From contig JAEYYQ010000292.1 in NCBI GenBank assembly GCA_023428365.1, positions 1 through 24,923 of the forward strand: DNA of 24,923 nt. Direction: 5' to 3'. The notes below the pieces were generated by a model. The model saw nothing but the letters and a program-made list of their open reading frames with translations, did not search any database and was not told the origin of the DNA. This document shows positions 7,179-14,423 of this stretch, piece after piece (position 1 is the stretch's first letter; each line of letters begins with the position of its first letter). Source of the stretch: Pseudomonadota bacterium. Its GTDB lineage: Bacteria > Pseudomonadota > Alphaproteobacteria > Rhizobiales > Hyphomicrobiaceae. Both the position numbers and the translations under genes were made by a program.

Positions 7179-8642
7179 TCATTGCTCGTAGTAGGGGCCA
7201 TGCCAATCCGGCGGTAATGAGACAGACGGCCGCCCGATACTAAGATTTATTGGCCTACCATCCACACGCACATTACTGCGCGCCGTAATGCGACGTCCGA
7301 CGACCCAGGCATCGGTATTGGTATGAGGGCCGCGAACGAATTGGTTGCGCTCGATTAAGACATCCTCAAGCCCCTCGACAGTGCTGATATCTCGATTCTG
7401 GGGACCAACAGCGAGGGTCCATGATCCGTTATTCTCAATGTCTCCGAGAATGTTATCGGCAATAACGACATAGCGCGTTGCCCACCGACCTTGCGTTTCC
7501 GCCCATGCGTCGGAGTACGGCAGCAAGCCACCAGAATGCAATTTCAGAGCGTGACGAATGGACGGTTGATCGGGCGTCGAGCTATGCGCAATACCGCGCA
7601 GTGAATTATGCTCAATAACTCCCTTATACAGCGCGAAGAGCCGAACGGTATGTTCCTCGGCACGGCCAACGTCATTGCCCATGATGGCGAAATAGGCGCC
7701 AGCCGAGCCAATATTCAGATGCGGTTTAGTGACTTGTCCAGTAATCACGTTGTCGACGATAAAAATCTCTCGCGGATTATAAAACGGTATTCGCGGATTG
7801 CGTTCGGCGAAATATCCAAGAGCCCCCCCGATATCGATCTTGTTATCTCCGCCTGGTCGCGTGAGTTCATTGCCATAGATCAGATAGCGGGACCCGCTCG
7901 TCGAATGTTCGATACCGTCGGCTATACTGAGTCCCATAATCGTCAGATCGTCGGTAAACCTATCGTTCAGGCGTCCTGAATTGATGATCACTTTATGAAC
8001 AACCGGTTTGGGTCCGGTTCCATAGCTTCCAACGATAATGCCATCGCTATTGCGATTAATCGAAACGATGCCAAACGCCTCACCGCGATTGAGCAGAACG
8101 CGTTTGCCGGCATAGGTGCGAGGGAGTTCGGCTTGGCGTAATGAGCCAGAAGGGCATCCGGCAAAAGCGCCAGCCCCAGATACGCAGATGGTGTTTTCGC
8201 CGGGGAAGGTCTTGGCAGGGTCCTCGACAGTGATCGTGACAGACGCTTCGGAGACCACCCCGTTTTGAGTTCGTGCTCGCAGTCGCACGGTATACTGACC
8301 CGGGTTGTCAAAGACGTGCGCCGCAAGGGGGCCGCCAGTTTGAGTGTTCCGAGGTTTTCCGGAATATTCCCAGGTCAGGCCTCTATCGTCGCCAAAGTCG
8401 AACGCGTACTCGACTTCTCGAAACGTATCCATGCCGGATGATGCGGTTGTCCCAGTGGCATCGAACATCACTGCAAGTGGGGCTGGCCCGCTGAGGCGAG
8501 TTGCGTCGATCGCCGCAGACAACGTATTGGGCTCGCTGGATGCGCCTGTTACGCTTGAGCAGGCAAGAATGACCGCGGAGCCAAACAGTGCCACGAGGGT
8601 TGGTCGAAAATTTCGATCGTAGCGACTTTTATGGGATGACAC
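7179..8642 (-). CDS. exported PKD-domain / right-handed beta-helix protein, possible polysaccharide-active enzyme
   Basis: This 487-residue protein has an N-terminal export signal (RPTLVALFGSAVILAC). Cys28 follows VILA, an imperfect lipobox, so it may be a lipoprotein. Residues of about 42-140 form a PKD-like beta-sandwich (FDFGDDRG, HVFDNPGQYTVRLRA). From about 165 on, the sequence has short repeating strand-turn units such as LLNRGEAF, DDLTIMGLSI, RYLIYGNELT, EIFIVDNVITG and VVIADNILGD; this is the pattern of a right-handed parallel beta-helix seen in pectate-lyase-like lyases, hydrolases and epimerases. Catalytic residues cannot be assigned. Start: GTG 8642 has TTTGGAG eight bases upstream; the frame is open to a TTG at 8681 with weaker support. 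In this locus it may cut, epimerise or bind the polymer in the periplasm or at the cell surface; the substrate is unknown. Confidence 0.82.
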   Translation of the reverse strand: MSSHKSRYDRNFRPTLVALFGSAVILACSSVTGASSEPNTLSAAIDATRLSGPAPLAVMFDATGTTASSGMDTFREVEYAFDFGDDRGLTWEYSGKPRNTQTGGPLAAHVFDNPGQYTVRLRARTQNGVVSEASVTITVEDPAKTFPGENTICVSGAGAFAGCPSGSLRQAELPRTYAGKRVLLNRGEAFGIVSINRNSDGIIVGSYGTGPKPVVHKVIINSGRLNDRFTDDLTIMGLSIADGIEHSTSGSRYLIYGNELTRPGGDNKIDIGGALGYFAERNPRIPFYNPREIFIVDNVITGQVTKPHLNIGSAGAYFAIMGNDVGRAEEHTVRLFALYKGVIEHNSLRGIAHSSTPDQPSIRHALKLHSGGLLPYSDAWAETQGRWATRYVVIADNILGDIENNGSWTLAVGPQNRDISTVEGLEDVLIERNQFVRGPHTNTDAWVVGRRITARSNVRVDGRPINLSIGRPSVSLPPDWHGPYYEQ

Positions 8643-8746
8643 AGGCGTGGCTCCAAACAAATCAATATAGAAGCGGATCAAGCGGCGATTGAGGGGCCGC
8701 GGAGTTCATTGTACATCGATCGAAAACTCAGAATGTCGGTAAATAC

Positions 8747-10411
8747 TCAGTGCAGGCTTTTCTGGTCCTCTGATGCAGAGGGTACACCAGGAACTGTGCG
8801 TCGCCGCATGACGGCGAGATTAGCTGATGGATCGACGACAATTAATTCGAATGCATTGGTAAACTGAGCTTCTGGCCGCTGCATCCAACCCGCGATGCCC
8901 ACCCAGTCTGCGAGATATGCAATTGGGCTCGCGGTGATATAGTTGAGCGCATGCCCATCTCTTCGGAGAGCGCTCAAAGCCTCGGGATTGACCTTGCCGT
9001 CCAAATTGATGGTGCGATCGTGCCAATAGCCGAGCGTTCCTGTTTGCACGGCGCCGATCCACGTATCTGACGATACGTTGCTGTTTATCCAGCGAACAAC
9101 CTGAAAATGCTCATGGACGTGTATCCCGGGAAGTAGCAATCGCACAAGCAATGCTGAGGACATCAGCAATGCCGCGATGCCGGCAACTGAAGCCATCATA
9201 TCCGTGCGGTTTGGCATCACGGACTGGATCGAACTGATCATGACAGAAACGGAGGCGACAATCAGCAGGGGCGAAAGTGGTGCGAGATAGCGACTCATGA
9301 AATGCGGCGCGCCAAAGAAAAATCCATAGTAGCCGCAGAGCAGGATTCCGTACAAAATGTAAGCAGCGATGACAAAGCGTATCGAGCCACCCCGCCTCCA
9401 AACGCCAAGAACAAAGGCGATTAGGACGCCGGTGACGACGGCTGCGGAGGTCGCGATCACCGAGGCTTTTGATTCGAATGACCCGGGAATGGGAAGCATC
9501 GGGACGAGATGCTCGAATAGCTTTACGGGAACCAATGCTGCGTTCTGTCCGAAGTGAGATCCGATTGACTGGGCGGCGCCGCTAATGGGAACGATTGAAC
9601 CAAAATTGATTTTGTTATTTACCAGCCATGGCGTGGCGATCAACAGTGTGACAGCCGCACTTGGGAGAAGAAGAAGAACAGTGGAAACAAACCCACGCCG
9701 TTCGGTAAAAAGTGCGTAGACTGTCCAACTGCCGAATGTTGCTATCACTAGAAATACGCCATCGTTTCTTGCCAGGAACGTAACGCCGCATAGCGCGCCA
9801 AATATCAATCGATCACTCAAGTTTGCGCGCGAACCGAGTGAAACGAGGCGACCAAACCACACCAAGGTGGTCACGACGGTGAGTGTGTATAGGCCGGTCT
9901 CCAATCCATTCATCGTGTGGAGGAGAAGTAGGGGGCCTGTGTACCACAGTGCAGCGGACAACCATGGCCATAGGGGATCTGCATCTTGGCACTGCAGTAC
10001 GGTTCGAGCGAACGCACGGACGGCAAACAGACCAGCTATAGAGAAAGCAGCTGATAGGAAAATGACGCCGACGAGGCTTGCGACCTTGTCGCCATCGGTA
10101 GCGAGATAGCTTAGAGAAAATAGAAATGTGGCTAACGGCTGCACGCCATTCGTCGGAATGGTTCCATCCGAAACGGAAAGGCCATGGCCAATTGCCATGT
10201 TCCGCGCAACGGTGAGCATTAGGTAGCCGTCTTCGGTAATGAAGAACTCCGATAACCACGGCTGGCCGAGTGCTATCGGGAACAGGCGATACGCCGTCGC
10301 GCCGAGTACGACGAGGAATGTAAAGTAGTATAGAATGTCCTCAGGAACGGACTTGCCTTGATCACGTGACATCGACGTATACCGAGCTGTTGCAGATCGA
10401 CCGGGCACCAT
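8747..10411 (-). CDS. GT-C membrane glycosyltransferase, candidate arabinofuranosyltransferase
   Basis: This is a 554-residue membrane protein. A first helix (about 28-46) is followed by FFITEDGYLMLTVARN, whose Glu60-Asp61 pair sits where GT-C enzymes keep the catalytic acidic motif. TIPTNGVQPLATFLFSL follows, then about ten hydrophobic segments. The final 130 or so residues are soluble and contain HFQVVRWINSN and LGYWHDRTINLDGKVN, a periplasmic domain pattern common in large GT-C proteins. It lies 79 bp after the dprE2-like gene on the same strand, the position that the arabinosyltransferase gene aftA holds in mycobacteria. Using polyprenyl-phosphate arabinofuranose as donor is therefore a reasonable inference, though sequence similarity to AftA could not be tested. 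ATG 10411 is taken as the start; ATG 10372 is an alternative and neither has a strong ribosome site. Confidence 0.8.
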   Translation of the reverse strand: MVPGRSATARYTSMSRDQGKSVPEDILYYFTFLVVLGATAYRLFPIALGQPWLSEFFITEDGYLMLTVARNMAIGHGLSVSDGTIPTNGVQPLATFLFSLSYLATDGDKVASLVGVIFLSAAFSIAGLFAVRAFARTVLQCQDADPLWPWLSAALWYTGPLLLLHTMNGLETGLYTLTVVTTLVWFGRLVSLGSRANLSDRLIFGALCGVTFLARNDGVFLVIATFGSWTVYALFTERRGFVSTVLLLLPSAAVTLLIATPWLVNNKINFGSIVPISGAAQSIGSHFGQNAALVPVKLFEHLVPMLPIPGSFESKASVIATSAAVVTGVLIAFVLGVWRRGGSIRFVIAAYILYGILLCGYYGFFFGAPHFMSRYLAPLSPLLIVASVSVMISSIQSVMPNRTDMMASVAGIAALLMSSALLVRLLLPGIHVHEHFQVVRWINSNVSSDTWIGAVQTGTLGYWHDRTINLDGKVNPEALSALRRDGHALNYITASPIAYLADWVGIAGWMQRPEAQFTNAFELIVVDPSANLAVMRRRTVPGVPSASEDQKSLH

Positions 10412-10490
10412 TGTTGACGTTCGTGGCGATGGTGGCGCTTTGGGTTCGATGCTGTTTAGGTCCTAGAAGCGTTACAAGGGACACAAATAG

Positions 10491-11237
10491 CTAGAGTTTA
10501 AGACGCTTGAAGATGAATTCAGGTTGGCAGCAAATCATCGTCATGATGATGCGCCATATCGGACGCACATAAACGACGTCATGTTTTCTTGTTATGGCGC
10601 GGAGAATGGCCCGGCCAACTTCTTCTGGTTCAGCGGTCAACGGCCCAGGAAGCGCCATTCCATCTGTCATTCGTGTGCGGACAAATCCGGGCTTGACTGT
10701 AATGACATGAACCCCTTTTTCGGCGAGCCGATTCCGGAGGCCGGAAAGGAAGGCAGTAAAACCGGCCTTGGCCGCACCATAAACGTAGTTTGCCGCACGA
10801 CCGCGGTCGCCAGCGACTGACGAGATGCCCACAATGGTGCCGCTTCCTTGAGCCACCATTTTTTCTGCGAACATCCCGAGCAACAAGGCGGGGCCTTCGA
10901 AGTTTGTACGAAGTATAGTTTCCGCGTGAGCCGGGTCTATTTCGGCTCGCGACTGCTGGCCGAGCAGGCCGACGGCACAAATCACTAGGCTTGGGCAGAT
11001 GCCTAGTGCGTCTATGAACTGAGAAAAGCTGGCTGTATCGAAAATGTCGAGATGCCGAGTGGAGACGATGGCGCGAGGCACACGCAGCTCTATATTCCGC
11101 GCCTCACGGTCGAGTGCATCGATATCTCGACCACAAAGGGTAATGCTCCATTCCGCCCCGGCTAGGATAAGCGCAGTCGCTTTCGCGATATCCGAAGTGC
11201 CACCGATAATGAGTGCGGTTTTTGTATCGAGAGTCAT
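10491..11237 (-). CDS. dprE2: DprE2-like polyprenylphospho-2-keto-ribose reductase (SDR family)
   Basis: This 248-residue short-chain dehydrogenase/reductase has a nucleotide-binding loop IIGGTSDIAKA at 10-20, Asp64 in HLDIFD, and a catalytic triad of Ser140 (GISSVAG), Tyr153 and Lys157 (YGAAK). The PG motif (VKPGFVRTRMTDGM) follows. The GGTSDIA variant of the dinucleotide loop and the hydrophobic C-terminal tail (IIMTMICC) fit DprE2, the NADH-dependent reductase that completes the epimerisation of polyprenyl-phospho-ribose to polyprenyl-phospho-arabinose. The partner DprE1-like gene is 45 bp upstream, the usual arrangement. The enzyme should act at the membrane. On sequence alone it could be another SDR; the neighbourhood makes DprE2 by far the best call. 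Confidence 0.88.
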   Translation of the reverse strand: MTLDTKTALIIGGTSDIAKATALILAGAEWSITLCGRDIDALDREARNIELRVPRAIVSTRHLDIFDTASFSQFIDALGICPSLVICAVGLLGQQSRAEIDPAHAETILRTNFEGPALLLGMFAEKMVAQGSGTIVGISSVAGDRGRAANYVYGAAKAGFTAFLSGLRNRLAEKGVHVITVKPGFVRTRMTDGMALPGPLTAEPEEVGRAILRAITRKHDVVYVRPIWRIIMTMICCQPEFIFKRLKL

Positions 11238-11282
11238 GGTGCGAGACCATGTGGTGTGAATGGCTGGCTGCGATCAAGAAGA

Positions 11283-12605
11283 CTACAAAGATAGTCGAGT
11301 TGATTGCAGTGATATGAAGCGGCTTCCCGCCCCGGTCATCCGACGCATTTCGCGAAATGAATCGGTTCGATGATCGGATTGCTCCAGCGTGCGGGCACTC
11401 ATGCGGGAATCCTTCGCCAAATAGAAGCGACCACCATGAGATATTGTAATCGCATCGAGCTTGTTCATCAGTTCGAAGCATCCAGGGCGAAGTGGGAAAT
11501 CCAGTGCGAGAGTGTATCCTTCCGTCGGAAAGGAGTAGTGACTGTCCTGACGACCCATCCTTTTCAGGACGGCGAGAAATGATCCGTGTCCAGCCTCTGA
11601 TATGCACTCAAGAAGCGTGCCAAGGCCTCGCTCGGCGGTTGCCAGTGGGATGACACATTGAAACTGCGCAAATCCGCGACGACCATAGATCCGGTTCCAA
11701 TCCAGGATCGAGTCGAGTGGGTAGAAAAATCGATCCCAATCGATAATGTGTTCACGCGCTGACCGCCGCGCATTCGCATAATAGAGGGAATTGAAGGCGC
11801 GAACGGAATACCGGTTCAAAGAAAAGCTCGGCATATCGAAAGGTACGGTCGTTTGCGACCTGGGTGGCGTCTTGAATGGGTTCTGCTGCTGCTCAGGGGA
11901 AAGCTCGCTATGTAATGAGTGCTCGCCGAGCACGACAAGGGAGCGACCGAGACTTCGACCTCTTGCTAGACAATCAATCCAGGCAACTGAGTAAGTTGAA
12001 TTGAGCGATCTCTCAAAATGATCAATGGCCTCGGAGAGGCACGCGGCAGGTTTAACTTGTTGCTGGATCCAGGCGCTCTCCACGGGCATTAATCGGAATG
12101 CGGCGCGTAGAATGACGCCAGTAAGGCCCATGCCACCGATTGTGAATCCAAAGAGTTCTGGCTCGATCTGCGGAGAGCAGCGAACGATGGTTCCGTCCGC
12201 GATCATGACGTCAATCCAGTCAATGTATCGCCCGAAGGATCCCTTTGAGTGATGGTTCTTCCCGTGAACATCTGCCGCGATCAATCCACCCACCGAGACG
12301 TACTTTGTGCCGGGCGTGACATGGGGAAACCAGCCGCGTGGTAGAAATGCAGATATGATATCCGCCAGCTGGACGCCTGCTTCCGCTGTGAGGCTGCCGG
12401 TCGTCTCATCGAATGAAATCATTCGATTGAATCTCGTCATATTCAGTGTCGATGCGCCGTTTAGGGCGCTATCGCCATAGGCACGCCCACATCCGCGAGC
12501 GATAGTCGGTCCTGAAAGAACTATATGACGAACATCATCGTTCGATCGCGGGTAGTGTACTGCGCAATCAACGGCTGGGTACCGCCCCCATCCTGTGAGG
12601 TGCAT
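11283..12605 (-). CDS. dprE1: DprE1-like decaprenylphosphoryl-beta-D-ribose 2'-oxidase
   Basis: This 440-residue FAD-dependent oxidase of the VAO/PCMH fold oxidises the 2'-OH of polyprenyl-phospho-ribose in the first half of the epimerisation to arabinose. It starts with LTGWGRYP, as in mycobacterial DprE1. The FAD domain has ARGCGRAYGDSALN and YVSVGGLIAADVHGKNHH, where His114 matches the active-site His132 of M. tuberculosis. The substrate domain ends with GGRFYLAKDSRMSA, where Lys398 matches the essential Lys418. Recalled from the M. tuberculosis sequence, the region around its Cys387 (WNVCVDFP) aligns with YTLALDFP here, placing Ala367 at the benzothiazinone-target cysteine. Start: ATG 12605, two bases after the gtrA stop; the frame extends to 12623 inside gtrA. 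It lies between gtrA and dprE2 in one transcription unit. Confidence 0.92.
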   Translation of the reverse strand: MHLTGWGRYPAVDCAVHYPRSNDDVRHIVLSGPTIARGCGRAYGDSALNGASTLNMTRFNRMISFDETTGSLTAEAGVQLADIISAFLPRGWFPHVTPGTKYVSVGGLIAADVHGKNHHSKGSFGRYIDWIDVMIADGTIVRCSPQIEPELFGFTIGGMGLTGVILRAAFRLMPVESAWIQQQVKPAACLSEAIDHFERSLNSTYSVAWIDCLARGRSLGRSLVVLGEHSLHSELSPEQQQNPFKTPPRSQTTVPFDMPSFSLNRYSVRAFNSLYYANARRSAREHIIDWDRFFYPLDSILDWNRIYGRRGFAQFQCVIPLATAERGLGTLLECISEAGHGSFLAVLKRMGRQDSHYSFPTEGYTLALDFPLRPGCFELMNKLDAITISHGGRFYLAKDSRMSARTLEQSDHRTDSFREMRRMTGAGSRFISLQSTRLSL

Positions 12606-12607
12606 GG

Positions 12608-13027
12608 CTATATCCGCGCGCAAGAAGGGTTGAAGACGTACTTGCGGTCAAGGCAGTATTTAATAATGTAACCGATCATGAGGCCAATGACGGCTCCGAG
12701 CTCCCGCATTAAAGTGGTGTGCCAGGTGAGCCAGAATACTGTCTCAAAACTCCAGAAAATTGCAGTCGTTACAATGCCCGTGGCTGTATACCAAAAGAAC
12801 TGCGTACCAGTGGATTTTAATCCGGTGGTGGCATCCATGAAGATCCAGTGCTTGTCGAGAAAGTATTTTACAATCAGACCGCTCGCTGTACCTGCCAGCA
12901 CAGCCAGTGCAAATCCAAGGTTGTCGCTATTCCACGCCAAAATGAGACGCTGGATAAAAAGATTTGTGACGGTCGCGACCACTGCGAACACCGCATAACG
13001 TATCGGTAAAGTTAGTGGATCGGACAC
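12608..13027 (-). CDS. GtrA family membrane protein (Rv3789-like position)
   Basis: This small protein of 139 residues has four predicted membrane helices. The two halves each end in a basic motif, KYFLDKHWIF and KYCLDRKYVF, the internal repeat that marks the GtrA family. Family members are linked to flipping or handling polyprenyl-phosphate sugars. In mycobacteria the GtrA protein Rv3789 is encoded immediately upstream of dprE1 and was proposed first as the lipid-arabinose flippase and later as an AftA-recruiting factor. Here too it directly precedes the dprE1-like gene, with only two bases between stop and start. The start is GTG 13027. The likely role is delivery of polyprenyl-phospho-arabinose to the periplasmic GT-C enzymes. 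Confidence 0.88.
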   Translation of the reverse strand: MSDPLTLPIRYAVFAVVATVTNLFIQRLILAWNSDNLGFALAVLAGTASGLIVKYFLDKHWIFMDATTGLKSTGTQFFWYTATGIVTTAIFWSFETVFWLTWHTTLMRELGAVIGLMIGYIIKYCLDRKYVFNPSCARI

Positions 13028-13119
13028 AACAGCTACTCATGGACAATGAGGAAAGCGAATTGAGAATATAGATGTTGCGGTACTCGGCATGGACGAGTGA
13101 ACCGTAGAGAACCACGGAT

Positions 13120-14112
13120 TTAGAACGTGAAGCGCGCAAAGACCGCTGCAATTATGATGCCAACCATGGCCGCCAGGCACAAGAGGCTAATCTTATCGCG
13201 ACAAGCGAATACGATTGGATCGTCATCCATGAAGCCTCGGTGTGTCATGATCACCATGCGGTTGATCCAATAGAACAATATCGGACACAGCAACCACATC
13301 AACGATGGCTCTGAATAGAGGCCCGCAATAGTGGGGCTGTTAATATAAAGTGCCATGACAAGTACGGCCGCTTGTCCGGAACTCACCGCCATGTTGCGAA
13401 TGGTGGGAAGGTCATTTGTCAAATAGGCTCGTCCGGGTGTGTTTGTCTGACCGTTTCGTTCTTGGTCGACCAGCTCTGCTTGACGCTTAATCGCGGCCAA
13501 CGAGAAAAATAGAAACATGGAAAAGGCGAGCAGCCAGGGCGATAGCGGAATTCCCGTTGCTGCGGCTCCCGCAAGGATGCGCACCGTGTACAACCCAGCC
13601 AGCGCAATGATATCGACCAACAACTTACGCTTGAGCCAGAAGGAGTAGGCTGCGGTCGCCGCGAGATACAGTACGAGCGTCGCAATAAACGCTGAGGTTG
13701 TGAATAGCGCCAGAACGAAGGCCGCGATAATCAATCCCACGGCAAGTGCAATGCCGTGCGAAATGCGTGCAGCGCCCGATGCAAAAGGACGGTTGCGCTT
13801 GCGCGGATGCGCGCGGTCGGATGGCAGATCAATGATATCATTGATGATGTAGATGCCCGAGGCAGTTAGGCTAAAGGCCACCATCGCGATGAGCGCGGTG
13901 CTGAGCGCACCGAAGTCATGAGACGCGAAAATTGGTAGCAGAATCAGGAGGTTCTTCGACCATTGATGCGGCCGCATGGACTTGAACAGCGTCCAAAATG
14001 TCTGAACTCGTGATCCACCGGGAGCGTGTGCTAATCCGCCGTCGGCGGAAATATGAAACTGATTGCTCCCGTGGACAGGTGCTGGATCCGGAATGTCTAA
14101 TGGAGGCGACAA
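13120..14112 (-). CDS. UbiA-type prenyltransferase, probable polyprenyl-phosphate phosphoribosyltransferase
   Basis: This 330-residue polytopic UbiA-superfamily protein has a first Asp-rich motif NDIIDLPSDRAHPRKRNRP at about 91-109 (Asn91, Asp92, Asp95, Asp99), with the HPxKRxRP tail typical of phosphoribosyl transferases such as Rv3806c rather than of quinone prenyltransferases. The second conserved region is AAYSFWLKRKLLVDI, and KRQAELVDQERNG follows. The expected reaction transfers 5-phosphoribose from PRPP to polyprenyl phosphate, the first step to polyprenyl-phospho-arabinose. About 40 non-conserved residues precede LFKSMRPHQWSKN. The start is TTG 14112, with AAGGGGAG eight bases upstream. 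It is the first gene of the cassette, 92 bp before gtrA. No phosphatase domain is fused and no separate phosphatase gene is seen nearby. Confidence 0.87.
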   Translation of the reverse strand: MSPPLDIPDPAPVHGSNQFHISADGGLAHAPGGSRVQTFWTLFKSMRPHQWSKNLLILLPIFASHDFGALSTALIAMVAFSLTASGIYIINDIIDLPSDRAHPRKRNRPFASGAARISHGIALAVGLIIAAFVLALFTTSAFIATLVLYLAATAAYSFWLKRKLLVDIIALAGLYTVRILAGAAATGIPLSPWLLAFSMFLFFSLAAIKRQAELVDQERNGQTNTPGRAYLTNDLPTIRNMAVSSGQAAVLVMALYINSPTIAGLYSEPSLMWLLCPILFYWINRMVIMTHRGFMDDDPIVFACRDKISLLCLAAMVGIIIAAVFARFTF

Positions 14113-14423
14113 GTGGTGCGCTCCCCTTGAGGGAAAACATGAAGAAGATGAGTGAATTTAGGTCTGCTAGCGTTAGCAAATAGCAACATGAGCTATCAAA
14201 AAAGCAATCATAATTAATGGAGTAGTGGATGGCGGAGAAAGTCACTTAAGTCGAGAGGTGTTGTTAACGATGTCTTCGCGTCATCGAGGCTTGTGGTTGC
14301 GTAGCCGATGCATTGAGACAGAGGCGCACATGTTTCAGGCGCAATCAGGCTGCAGTAAGCATTTTTCTAGTGTTTAAAGCTACGCTGCCGTCGGCCGTGC
14401 TGTCGGAGCAAGGGTGGATGTTC
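14113..14423. promoter_or_regulatory. divergent intergenic region upstream of the arabinose-donor cassette
   Basis: This gap separates the minus-strand cassette from a plus-strand glycosyltransferase and should carry both promoters. A TATGAT hexamer on the minus strand near 14194-14199 could be a -10 box, but no good -35 stands 16-18 bases before it. An inverted repeat TGCTA-gcgt-TAGCA lies at 14165-14178, between that hexamer and the TTG start at 14112, where a repressor site would be expected. All of this is tentative. Confidence 0.35.
14165..14178. repeat. short inverted repeat upstream of the UbiA-type gene
   Basis: TGCTA at 14165-14169 and TAGCA at 14174-14178 are perfect inverted arms around GCGT. 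The centre lies about 60 bases upstream of the TTG start at 14112. It could be a small operator; arms of five bases can also arise by chance. Confidence 0.3.

Noticed and set aside
6896..7201. 101-codon minus-strand open frame overlapping the end of the beta-helix gene
   Set aside because: An ATG with a weak GGA upstream exists, but the product has no domain pattern and spans a low-complexity A-run; support is too thin.
13120..14112. Reading the UbiA protein as a ubiquinone or menaquinone prenyltransferase
   Set aside because: The HPxKRxRP tail after the Asp motif and the gtrA-dprE1-dprE2 neighbours fit a phosphoribosyltransferase much better.
13916..14245. 109-codon minus-strand frame overlapping the UbiA-type gene start
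   Set aside because: It is a shadow of the prenyltransferase frame; the UbiA motifs lie in the other frame.
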